The notes beneath the pieces were generated by a model. That model searched no databases. It was not told where the DNA came from and saw only the letters and a list, made by a program, of their open reading frames with translations. Positions 1-5,780 of a stretch of 9,480 nucleotides of DNA are shown here, piece by piece; the stretch's first letter is position 1, and every line of letters starts with the position of its first letter. The stretch comes from an uncultured Clostridia bacterium. GTDB taxonomy: Bacteria; Bacillota; Clostridia; Christensenellales; Aristaeellaceae. The stretch spans positions 1-9,480 of the forward strand of contig CALVTV010000132.1 of the NCBI GenBank assembly GCA_944363005.1, given 5' to 3'. A program made the position numbers and the translations under genes.

Positions 1-698
1 AAGATGCCGCGGCTGACGGTTGTAATGACGCTGGCGCCCGCCTCGATGGCAGCGCGCGCGTCTTCCCATTCCCGGACAGCGTGATAATTAAGCCCATAAC
101 ATTCGGCCAGCGCAGAAAACAGGGAAATCGAGGTCGCGGTGTATTCCGCGCGATACTTGGTCTTTCGGGTGTTGTTGCCCGCCGCATAGGATGCGCAGAT
201 CAAGGGCAGATGGCTCAAAAAGTCGTCCCCAGTGGTAGGATACGTCAATTCATGCGAGCGGTCGCAGCGGTAGCCGTTAATCGAGCAAACACAATACGGA
301 AATCCTTCCTCCGGCTTCCGGGCAAAGGCGATGAGTTCCGGCAAGCGTTCGCTTGGCACCTGGCAGGCGATCGCCATGGCGACGGACGTCGGGCCGCATC
401 CGGAATCCTTAAAGATTCGGTAGTTTTTGCTGTACACGGGTTCATACAGGGAGCGCGCCCATTGCGGATCGTTCTGCGCGTAATACTGCATCGGGCCGCG
501 GCCGGGCACGTCCACAACGCGGCTGTATTCGCTGTCTTCCTGGGCGAAGCCCGTGCAGCCGAACAGAAACAGCAGGCACAGGGCGAGAAACACGAAGTAT
601 CGCTTTATACAACAGGGTTCATTCTCCTTTGAAGCGGGCGCTGTGGGATGTGCGCGCTTGCCTTCGGGCAGCAAGCGGCTTGTGATGCCGTTGGTCAT
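1..698 (-). CDS. C39-like (papain-fold) cysteine peptidase, secreted or lipoprotein; 3' end outside the window
   Basis: An open frame reads without a stop from ATG at 698 to base 1 (232 codons) and continues past the left edge. The start follows a strong GGAGG Shine-Dalgarno about 5 bases upstream. Residues 34-46 are strongly hydrophobic and end in L-F-G-C48, a passable lipobox, so the product is probably exported and perhaps lipid-anchored; the 32-residue stretch before the hydrophobic core is unusually long. Around residues 72-109 the protein has YYAQNDPQWA, then DSGCGPTSVAMA, the pattern of the Peptidase_C39_2 / C39-like family, with C101 as the likely nucleophile. The catalytic His is expected downstream of SVITTVSRGI at residues 223-232, where the window ends. 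The family includes bacterial proteases acting at or outside the membrane; the substrate cannot be told. It is divergently transcribed from deoC. The domain call is fairly secure; the lipoprotein call is tentative. Confidence 0.8.
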   Translation of the reverse strand, partial: MTNGITSRLLPEGKRAHPTAPASKENEPCCIKRYFVFLALCLLFLFGCTGFAQEDSEYSRVVDVPGRGPMQYYAQNDPQWARSLYEPVYSKNYRIFKDSGCGPTSVAMAIACQVPSERLPELIAFARKPEEGFPYCVCSINGYRCDRSHELTYPTTGDDFLSHLPLICASYAAGNNTRKTKYRAEYTATSISLFSALAECYGLNYHAVREWEDARAAIEAGASVITTVSRGI

Positions 699-732
699 GG
701 GTTCCTCCTCTGCGTGCATTTGTGCATGCTCT

Positions 733-738
733 AGTATA
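733..738 (-). promoter_or_regulatory. Possible -10 element for the C39-like peptidase gene
   Basis: On the minus strand TATACT (738 to 733) lies about 35 bases before the start codon. No convincing -35 hexamer is found 16-18 bases upstream; only a T-rich run is seen. The spacer holds an imperfect inverted repeat, CGACA-AAA-TGTCCG (739-752), which could be an operator but may be chance. Confidence 0.4.
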
Positions 739-788
739 CGACAAAATGTCCGCGAAAGAAAGAACCAATTTCTTACTTTTGAAAAGGC

Positions 789-817
789 TTGTCTGTCCGC
801 GCGCCGTGGGGTATAAT
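789..817 (+). promoter_or_regulatory. Sigma-A-type promoter of deoC
   Basis: TTGTCT (789-794), a 17-base spacer and a perfect TATAAT (812-817). Transcription should begin near 824, leaving a leader of about 25 bases that holds only the AGGAGG Shine-Dalgarno at 835-840. Confidence 0.75.
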
Positions 818-847
818 GAAACCAGCAACGATTCAGGAGGGATGGTT

Positions 848-1522
848 ATGGATCTCAAACGAATTCTCGCCGCCGTGGATCATACGCTTCTTGCCCCGGA
901 AGCCACATGGGCGCAAATTGAGAGCATTTGCGACGACGCCATGGCGTATCATACCGCGACCGTATGCATTCCGGCCAATTACGTCGCGCGTTGCAAGGCA
1001 TATATGCAGGACAAGGAAAATCGCGTTGGAATCTGCACGGTGATCGGATTCCCGAATGGATATTCCACAACGGCGGTTAAAGTCTTTGAAACGGCGGATG
1101 CGGTCAAAAACGGCGCGGACGAAATCGATATGGTGATTCCCATTGGCGCGCTCAAGGATGGACGGGATGCTGATATTCTGAGCGAAATCAACGCGATTAA
1201 AGCGGCTTGCGTGGGCCGGACGCTCAAGGTAATCATCGAGACCTGTCTGCTGACCCGGGAAGAGAAGCTGCGCATGTGCGATATCGTTTCGCGTTCCCAG
1301 GCCGATTTCATCAAGACGAGCACCGGATTTTCTTCCGGAGGCGCGACGTTTGAGGATATCGAGCTCATGAAAGCGCATATGGCGCCGGACAAGGGGATCA
1401 AGGCGGCCGGCGGCATTGCATCTTTGGAGGATGCGCAGCGCTTCCTCAATCTGGGCGCCACGCGGCTGGGAACGAGCCGGATTGTGAAGCTTGTCAAGCG
1501 CGAGCAGGCGACCGGATATTGA
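848..1522 (+). CDS. deoC: Deoxyribose-phosphate aldolase
   Basis: Cytosolic class I aldolase that splits 2-deoxy-D-ribose 5-phosphate into glyceraldehyde 3-phosphate and acetaldehyde in deoxynucleoside catabolism. The 224-residue product has the usual family length. Visible signatures are DEIDMVIPIG at 91-100 (D94 is the equivalent of the catalytic Asp), KVIIETCLL at 127-135, FIKTSTGFSSGGAT at 154-167 with the Schiff-base lysine K156, and GIKAAGGI at 183-190 with the second active-site lysine K185, then GTSRIV near the end. All key residues are present. ATG 848 is preferred because AGGAGG (835-840) lies 7 bases upstream; ATG 842 would leave only 1 base. The gene stands alone, with no deoA, deoB, deoD or cdd beside it in the window, and has its own promoter. 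Confidence 0.96.
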   Translation: MDLKRILAAVDHTLLAPEATWAQIESICDDAMAYHTATVCIPANYVARCKAYMQDKENRVGICTVIGFPNGYSTTAVKVFETADAVKNGADEIDMVIPIGALKDGRDADILSEINAIKAACVGRTLKVIIETCLLTREEKLRMCDIVSRSQADFIKTSTGFSSGGATFEDIELMKAHMAPDKGIKAAGGIASLEDAQRFLNLGATRLGTSRIVKLVKREQATGY

Positions 1523-1528
1523 CGGATG

Positions 1529-1545
1529 ACCGGCAGGCTGCCGGT
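1529..1545 (+). other. Short perfect inverted repeat just after deoC
   Basis: ACCGGCAG and CTGCCGGT (one central base) form a near-perfect GC-rich hairpin 6 bases past the deoC stop. There is no T-run after it, so it is not a normal intrinsic terminator; it may stabilise the deoC 3' end or help stop transcription ahead of the stronger hairpin at 1616-1654. The 1546-1615 stretch shows nothing else. Confidence 0.35.
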
Positions 1546-1615
1546 GGCATGAACGGCGAAGAGCTGCAAGTTCCGCGGCTTTCTGCCCGAGAAGATGCCT
1601 GGCAAGGGAACGACA

Positions 1616-1654
1616 AAAGGCCTTGCTCCGTGAGGTTTGCGGAGCAAGGCCTTT
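1616..1654. terminator. Bidirectional intrinsic terminator between convergent deoC and antiporter genes
   Basis: A perfect 15-base-pair stem (1616-1630 with 1640-1654) encloses a 9-base loop. Read on the minus strand the stem runs into TTTT, so it should terminate the antiporter gene; read on the plus strand it ends in CTTT followed by mixed sequence, a weaker stop for deoC. Confidence 0.85.
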
Positions 1655-1710
1655 GCTATGGGTTGAAAACCGGGGAAACCGTTAGAACCGGGCGGCAACT
1701 GAAGAAGCAA

Positions 1711-2979
1711 TCAGTCGTCCGCGGAGGCGGCGGGCACGACGCGGGGCGTGATGTCGCCGGACTTGGTGAGCGCGATGCGCGTGAGCGTCGGGCCGACCAG
1801 CTCATAAATCAGCACGCCGAAGAGCACGATATTGCGAACCATCTGGCCGCCTTCGCCGAGCGTCTGCGCAACGGTGACGGACATGCCCAACGCGACGCCG
1901 GCTTGCGGCAGCAGCGTGATGCCCAGATAGTGCTGGATCAGCGGTTCGCAATGCACGGCCTTTGCGCTCAGGTAAGCACCGACGTACTTGCCCAGCGAGC
2001 GCGCGAGGATGTACGCCGCGCCGATGCCGACGATGGCGGCATTGGTGAACACGCCCAGTTCCAGCTCCGCACCGCTGAGCACGAAGAAGAGGATGAACAG
2101 CGGCGCCGTCCAGCGGTCGGTCTTGCCCATGATCTCCTCGGAAAAATCGCAGACATTGCAGAAGACCGTGCCCAGCATCATGCAAACCAGCAGGGAGGAG
2201 AAGGCAACCTTCACCGGCCCGATCTCAAACTCGATCATGGAGAGCGCGACGGTCATGATTACGAACGTGATGGACAGCGACAGGCGCTTGCTGTTGGATT
2301 TGAAGTACTTCTCCACGGCGGAGAACACAAAGCCCATCAGCGTGCCCAGGCCGAGCGAAGCGACGATCTCGATGAACGGCTCAAGCAGGATACTCATCAG
2401 ATCGAACTGCCCCAGGTTGATGGCCTTGGCCACGCCAAAGCTCACGGAAAAGACGACCAGGCCCACCGCGTCGTCGAGCGCGACGATCGGCAGCAGCAGA
2501 TCGGTCAGTTTGCCTTTGGCCTTGTACTGGCGCACGACCATCAGCGTGGCGGCCGGGGCGGTTGCCGTGGCAATGGCGCCCAGCGTGATGGCATCCGCCA
2601 GCGGCAGGGCATCGCCCAGGACGAACTGGTGCAGCGCGATCAGCACAACATCGACCAGCAGCGCGGCCGCCAGAGCCTGAAAGATGCCGATGATCGTCGC
2701 CTGACGGCCCGTCTGGCGCAGCTGAGACAGGCGGAATTCGTTGCCAATGGCGAAAGCGATGAAGCCCAGCGCAACGTCATTGAACAGCGAGAGCGCCTTG
2801 ACTTCGGTCATGGCGGTGAAGCCAAGGCCCGAAATGCCCAACCGGCCCAGGCAGTACGGGCCAATGAGAATGCCGGCGATCAGGTAGCCCGTGACAGCGG
2901 GCATCTTGAGCGGCTTGACGAAGCGCGAAACCAACAGGCCCGCGCACAGCGCGATGGATATGGAAAGCAGCGTCTCCAT
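1711..2979 (-). CDS. Monovalent cation/proton antiporter, CPA2 (Kef/NapA-like) family
   Basis: A 422-residue integral membrane protein with about a dozen hydrophobic segments, matching the Na_H_Exchanger fold. It probably swaps Na+ or K+ for protons across the cytoplasmic membrane. The tandem acidic pair in VALDDAVGLVVF (D169, D170) is the hallmark of the electrogenic CPA2 branch, and ATATAP at 137-142 resembles the unwound-helix motif. Further family-like sequence is GYLIAGILIGP at 31-41 and LVGPTLTRIAL near the C terminus. The protein ends about 20 residues after the last membrane segment, so it has no RCK/TrkA-N domain such as KefB and KefC carry; regulation by nucleotides or glutathione conjugates is unlikely through this chain. 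ATG 2979 is chosen because AAGGAGAT lies 5-6 bases upstream; the in-frame ATG 27 codons earlier lacks a ribosome site and falls at or before the likely transcript start. Ion specificity cannot be read from sequence. Confidence 0.88.
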   Translation of the reverse strand: METLLSISIALCAGLLVSRFVKPLKMPAVTGYLIAGILIGPYCLGRLGISGLGFTAMTEVKALSLFNDVALGFIAFAIGNEFRLSQLRQTGRQATIIGIFQALAAALLVDVVLIALHQFVLGDALPLADAITLGAIATATAPAATLMVVRQYKAKGKLTDLLLPIVALDDAVGLVVFSVSFGVAKAINLGQFDLMSILLEPFIEIVASLGLGTLMGFVFSAVEKYFKSNSKRLSLSITFVIMTVALSMIEFEIGPVKVAFSSLLVCMMLGTVFCNVCDFSEEIMGKTDRWTAPLFILFFVLSGAELELGVFTNAAIVGIGAAYILARSLGKYVGAYLSAKAVHCEPLIQHYLGITLLPQAGVALGMSVTVAQTLGEGGQMVRNIVLFGVLIYELVGPTLTRIALTKSGDITPRVVPAASADD

Positions 2980-3024
2980 GGTGATCTCCTTTGTTTTCCT
3001 TGGGTTCCTCATTTTGCAAAGTGT

Positions 3025-3053
3025 ATTATACCACCGGGATTTTGCCCGCGAAA
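3025..3053 (-). promoter_or_regulatory. Extended -10 promoter of the antiporter gene
   Basis: The minus strand reads TGGTATAAT with the perfect -10 at 3030-3025 and an upstream TG, typical of extended -10 promoters. The -35 position at 17 bases reads TTTCGC (3053-3048), which is weak. The predicted start near 3018 gives a leader of about 40 bases with a clear Shine-Dalgarno. Confidence 0.65.
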
Positions 3054-3181
3054 GCCGCAATTTTGACGGAGATTGAAGGGAAAAACTGGTTCATTTGATT
3101 GCGCGTGCGGTCCATGGGGGAAAACCAGTGCGCAGGCCCCAAAACAGGTTGATTTCCCGGCGAAAAAATCGCGCGCAATGA

Positions 3182-3210
3182 TTGACAGCGCGGAAAAAAA
3201 CTGATATCAT
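3182..3210 (+). promoter_or_regulatory. Strong sigma-A promoter of the rplU-prp-rpmA operon
   Basis: Perfect TTGACA (3182-3187), 17-base spacer with an A7 run, and TATCAT (3205-3210). The -10 sits in the 8-base palindrome TGATATCA (3202-3209). Transcription should begin near 3217, leaving a leader of about 80 bases. The antiporter and rplU start codons are about 315 bases apart; besides the two promoters this stretch holds only weak inverted repeats (3085-3179). Confidence 0.85.
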
Positions 3211-3224
3211 AGAAAGGCAAGCCG

Positions 3225-3272
3225 CTCGGGACAGGTCTGTCAAAACGCATGTCGTTACCTAAACCCGGCGAG
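3225..3272 (+). ncRNA. Structured 5' leader of rplU; candidate L21 leader
   Basis: Within the rplU leader CTCGGG (3225-3230) can pair with CCCGGCGAG (3264-3272, two bases bulged), and nested inside AGGT (3233-3236) pairs with ACCT (3257-3260), leaving a loop of about 20 bases. Rfam describes an L21 leader, a putative autoregulatory structure, before rplU in low-GC Gram-positive bacteria, and this element is in the right place. I matched position and foldability only, not the family consensus, so identity is tentative. Confidence 0.4.
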
Positions 3273-3280
3273 TATATCAT

Positions 3281-3295
3281 GAGGAGGTGTCACCT
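3281..3295 (+). promoter_or_regulatory. rplU: rplU ribosome binding site inside a small inverted repeat
   Basis: GAGGAGGTG (3281-3289) lies 8 bases before ATG 3296 and decides the start over the GTG at 3287, which lies inside it. The last part of the site belongs to AGGTGTCACCT (3285-3295), an 11-base near-palindrome able to form a 4-base-pair hairpin next to the start codon, so weak occlusion is possible. Confidence 0.6.
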
Positions 3296-3601
3296 ATGTA
3301 CGCAATTATCGCGACTGGTGGCAAGCAGTACCGCGTCAGTGAAGGCGACGTGATCTACATCGAGAAGCTCGATGCGCAGGTTGACTCCACGGTTTCTTTC
3401 GACGTCCTGCTCGTGGGCAACGACGGCGACGTCAAGATCGGCACTCCGGTTGTCGAGGGTGTGAAGGTCGAGGGCAAGGTCGTCGGCCAGATCCGCGGCG
3501 AGAAGATTGTCGTCTTCAAGTACAAGGCCAAGAAGAATTATCGCCGTAAGCAGGGCCATCGTCAGCCGTACACCAAGGTGGAAATCACCAAGATCGGCTG
3601 A
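3296..3601 (+). CDS. rplU: 50S ribosomal protein L21
   Basis: Structural component of the large ribosomal subunit that binds 23S rRNA. The 101-residue product has the standard bacterial length. It begins MYAIIATGGKQYRVSEGD, the near-universal L21 N terminus, and ends with the family signature at 76-95, KYKAKKNYRRKQGHRQPYTK, rich in Lys and Arg for RNA contact. It is the first gene of the rplU-prp-rpmA operon; its TGA is 13 bases before prp. Start ATG 3296 is set by the GAGGAGGTG site. Confidence 0.98.
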   Translation: MYAIIATGGKQYRVSEGDVIYIEKLDAQVDSTVSFDVLLVGNDGDVKIGTPVVEGVKVEGKVVGQIRGEKIVVFKYKAKKNYRRKQGHRQPYTKVEITKIG

Positions 3602-3614
3602 GAAGTGACCACCG

Positions 3615-3992
3615 ATGACCACGATCACGGTTTATCAGCGGCAGGACGGTGCGCTCGCGGGCTTTGAGGCCAGCGGACATGCCGGCGCCGTCAAGGTTCG
3701 GGGGTACGATCTGGTTTGCGCCGCGGTTTCCGCGCTTACGCAGACCGGGGTCAACGCGCTCGAAGCCGTAGCCGGGGTTACGCCGGCGGTAAAGGTTCGG
3801 GACGGATACCTGCGCTGCATCCTGCCGGAGGGCATGGAGCTGGAGCAGGCGGCCCGCGCGGACATCGTGCTCCGTACGGTCATTCAGGGACTGACAGACA
3901 TTCAGAACATCTATCCGAAGCTGATTCGGATACAGCAAAAAGAATGGAGGCAAGCAGATGCTTACGATGAATCTTCAGCTCTTCGCGCATAA
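3615..3992 (+). CDS. prp: Ribosomal-processing cysteine protease Prp (YsxB family)
   Basis: Cytosolic cysteine protease that removes the N-terminal propeptide of ribosomal protein L27, an essential step in Firmicutes such as Staphylococcus aureus. The dyad is visible: ASGHAG at 19-24 (H22) and YDLVCAAVSALTQT at 31-44 (C35, with D32 beside it). The placement between rplU and rpmA is diagnostic. The start follows the rplU stop by 13 bases; the upstream AGAAGTGA is a poor Shine-Dalgarno, so translation may be coupled to rplU. The product has 125 residues, longer than the roughly 105-115 I recall for the family. The extra tail (about residues 108-125) runs 35 bases into rpmA in another frame, so the last 11 residues are encoded by the same DNA as the L27 propeptide. 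Whether the tail is functional is unknown. Confidence 0.93.
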   Translation: MTTITVYQRQDGALAGFEASGHAGAVKVRGYDLVCAAVSALTQTGVNALEAVAGVTPAVKVRDGYLRCILPEGMELEQAARADIVLRTVIQGLTDIQNIYPKLIRIQQKEWRQADAYDESSALRA

Positions 3993-4242
3993 GAAGGGCA
4001 CCGGTTCTTCCCACAACGGCCGCGACAGCGAATCCAAGCGTCTCGGCGCCAAGCGCGCGGATGGCCAGTTCGTGCTGGCGGGCAACATCCTGTATCGTCA
4101 GCGCGGCACGCGCATTCATCCCGGCAACAACTGCGGCATCGGCGGCGACGACACGCTCTTCGCCCTGGTGGACGGCGTGGTTCGCTTCGAGCGCATGGGC
4201 AAGAAGAAGACCCGCTGCAGCGTGTACCCGGTCGCGCAGTAA
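3958..4242 (+). CDS. rpmA: 50S ribosomal protein L27 with cleavable N-terminal propeptide
   Basis: Large-subunit protein whose N-terminal tail reaches the peptidyl-transferase centre. The 94-residue product begins MLTMNLQLF, the Firmicutes-type nine-residue extension, followed by AHKKGTGSSHNGRDSESKRL, the conserved L27 core. Prp in related bacteria cuts after the second aromatic or hydrophobic residue of NLQFF, so the cut here is expected between F9 and A10. The substrate motif has L8 where the S. aureus sequence has F. The Shine-Dalgarno GGAGG (3946-3950) is inside the prp coding region, 7 bases before ATG 3958, which suggests coupled translation with prp. A strong terminator follows 18 bases after the TAA, closing the operon. 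Confidence 0.98.
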   Translation: MLTMNLQLFAHKKGTGSSHNGRDSESKRLGAKRADGQFVLAGNILYRQRGTRIHPGNNCGIGGDDTLFALVDGVVRFERMGKKKTRCSVYPVAQ

Positions 4243-4260
4243 TCCCGCGAGGAACAAACA

Positions 4261-4298
4261 AACGCGAGGAAGCCAATTTCGGTTTCCTCGCGTTTTTT
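4261..4298. terminator. Intrinsic terminator of the rplU operon, shared with convergent GNAT gene
   Basis: A 14-base-pair stem with one G-T wobble (4261-4274 with 4281-4294), 6-base loop, then TTTTTT on the plus strand: a textbook terminator. On the minus strand it is followed by TTTGTTTGTT, so it can also stop the acetyltransferase transcript. Confidence 0.95.
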
Positions 4299-4318
4299 GT
4301 GTTGTTGAGGGGGACGGG

Positions 4319-4798
4319 TCAGAGGACGCGCGCCATGAATTCGTAGGCGGAGAAATCGGCGACTTTGCCCGTTTTGGAAAAGCCGTTTTTTGCCCAGAAA
4401 GCCGCGCTCTGCGGGTTGCCCTGATCGATGGCGAGCTGCACGCTTTCAAAGCCCTGCGCGGCCCATTCCCGGCAAGCGCTTTGCACGATTTCGCTGCCGG
4501 TGCCCCGGCCCTGATGGGCGGGATGCATCATAAAAAAGCCAATCCAGACGGTGTCCGCCTTGGGATAGCCGAGCACCCAGTCCATCATGGCGATGAGCGC
4601 GTCCCCGTCGAAGAAGCCCACAAAGAACTTGTCGCGCATGCTGCGGCCCGGCGGCAGGGCGGTCAGGTCCTGCAAGAGGTTCTCGCGCGTCGCAAGCGGC
4701 GGATGATAGCGGTAGAAGAGTTCATTGCCCCGGCAGATTTCAAGCATGGGCTCGATATCCCCGGCCTCCAAACGCCGGACGACAAAGGGGATGTCCAT
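4319..4798 (-). CDS. GNAT-family N-acetyltransferase
   Basis: A 159-residue single-domain protein of the GCN5-related acetyltransferase family, which moves an acetyl group from acetyl-CoA to an amine. Motif A is clear at 85-105: WIGFFMMHPAHQGRGTGSEIV, with the Q-x-x-G-x-G pyrophosphate-binding loop at Q96-G101. The later N128-PQSAAFWAKNGF-K142 stretch matches motif B, the usual 'N..a..fyek.GF' pattern. The substrate cannot be inferred; the family covers small molecules, antibiotics and protein N termini. AAGGAGG is 9 bases before the start. It lies 61 bases after the AEC transporter gene but a terminator stands between them, and no promoter was found in that gap, so expression probably depends on readthrough. 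Confidence 0.9.
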   Translation of the reverse strand: MDIPFVVRRLEAGDIEPMLEICRGNELFYRYHPPLATRENLLQDLTALPPGRSMRDKFFVGFFDGDALIAMMDWVLGYPKADTVWIGFFMMHPAHQGRGTGSEIVQSACREWAAQGFESVQLAIDQGNPQSAAFWAKNGFSKTGKVADFSAYEFMARVL

Positions 4799-4830
4799 CG
4801 TTCAAAACCTCCTTGTGAACGGGCGGTAAG

Positions 4831-4855
4831 AAAAAAGGACGGCACGCGGCCGCCC
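4831..4855 (-). terminator. Intrinsic terminator after the AEC transporter gene
   Basis: Minus strand: GGGCGGC (4855-4849), loop CGCGT, GCCGTCC (4843-4837), giving 7 base pairs with one G-U, then TTTTTT (4836-4831). It begins 5 bases after the transporter stop codon and ends about 32 bases before the GNAT start, so it should reduce GNAT expression from the upstream operon. Confidence 0.8.
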
Positions 4856-4859
4856 TTCT

Positions 4860-5753
4860 TCAAACCAGCAGCAGGCTCATCAGCGGTACGCTCACCAGCG
4901 AAAGCAAGGTGGAATACGCGATAGCCCTCGCGGCGAATGTAGTATCGCCGCCGTAAAGCTCGGCCTGCATCGCGGTCATCGTGCCCGCGGGCATGGCCGT
5001 CAGCAGGAATACGGTCTGCGCGACAGCCGGATCAAGCGGCAGCAGCGAAAGCGCGCCGAACGCTACCAGCGGCAAGACGAGCAGCCGCAGCAGCGCGGCG
5101 GTGTGGTAGTCCGGATCGCGGAAGTCGCGCAGGTGAATGCCGCTCACGCGCGTGCCGATGAGCAGCATCGACAGCGGCGTCGTCAGCCCGCCGATGAGCG
5201 AGAGTACCTGCGCGGGCACGGCGGGAATTGTAAAATTGAGGCAGAAGAACGCAATGCCGATGGCCGCGGCGATGACGTTGGGGTTGAGCAACACGCGGCG
5301 CAGGCGGATGTTCTGGCGGCCCTGATACAGACTCACGCCGATCGTCCAGGAAATACAGGTGAAGGCGATGTTGTAAGCGACGGCGTAGATCATCCAGTCC
5401 GGATTGATGGCCAGGATGATGGGATAGCCCATGAATCCGCAGTTGGAAAAGCCCTCCAGATTCGCCAGCACGGCCATGCGGCTGTGGGGCCGCTTGCGAA
5501 AGAGCAGCAGCGCCAGTCCCAGGCCAAAGAGGATCACCACGGAGGAAAGGCCCAGCGTGATCAGAAAATTGACCAGCACGTCCATGGAAAACGGACGCTG
5601 CATGTTATAGACGGTCAGGCAGGGCAGGGTGACATGCACCACCAGCTGGGTAGTGCCGCGAATGGTTTCGTCGGTGAAGTAGCGGAGCCGGCGGCACAGC
5701 GCGCCGACGAGCACGACGCCAAAGAGCACGATGACCTGGGTTGTGATCGACAT
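4860..5753 (-). CDS. Auxin efflux carrier (AEC) family permease
   Basis: A 297-residue inner-membrane transporter with about ten hydrophobic segments in two five-helix halves, as in the AEC family (TC 2.A.69). The family includes bacterial carriers for malate, malonate and other organic acids. Recognisable parts are VTLPCLTVYNM at 41-51, the FSNCGFMGYPI stretch at 102-112 that is conserved in the first half, LLNPNVIAAAIG at 155-166 and GLTTPLSMLLIG at 189-200 at the start of the second half, then AMPAGTMTAMQAELYGGD near 253-270. Most bacterial members have 300-320 residues, so the gene is complete. AAGGAG lies 6 bases before ATG 5753. It follows the CofE-like gene by 27 bases on the same strand and probably shares its promoter. 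Substrate and direction of transport are unknown. Confidence 0.9.
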   Translation of the reverse strand: MSITTQVIVLFGVVLVGALCRRLRYFTDETIRGTTQLVVHVTLPCLTVYNMQRPFSMDVLVNFLITLGLSSVVILFGLGLALLLFRKRPHSRMAVLANLEGFSNCGFMGYPIILAINPDWMIYAVAYNIAFTCISWTIGVSLYQGRQNIRLRRVLLNPNVIAAAIGIAFFCLNFTIPAVPAQVLSLIGGLTTPLSMLLIGTRVSGIHLRDFRDPDYHTAALLRLLVLPLVAFGALSLLPLDPAVAQTVFLLTAMPAGTMTAMQAELYGGDTTFAARAIAYSTLLSLVSVPLMSLLLV

Positions 5754-5780
5754 ACTAGACTCCTTCGCTGCGGCTTGGCT

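Noticed and set aside
81..632. 183-codon plus-strand open frame
   Set aside because: Antisense to the C39-like peptidase gene, which has a signal sequence, a catalytic motif and a strong ribosome site.
979..1710. 243-codon minus-strand open frame
   Set aside because: It runs through the bidirectional terminator and lies antisense to deoC; no ribosome site or recognisable domain.
1519..3066. 515-codon plus-strand open frame
   Set aside because: It lies opposite the well-supported antiporter, is full of Arg, Gln, His and Asp with no domain or ribosome site, and is explained by the GC-rich third codon positions of the real gene.
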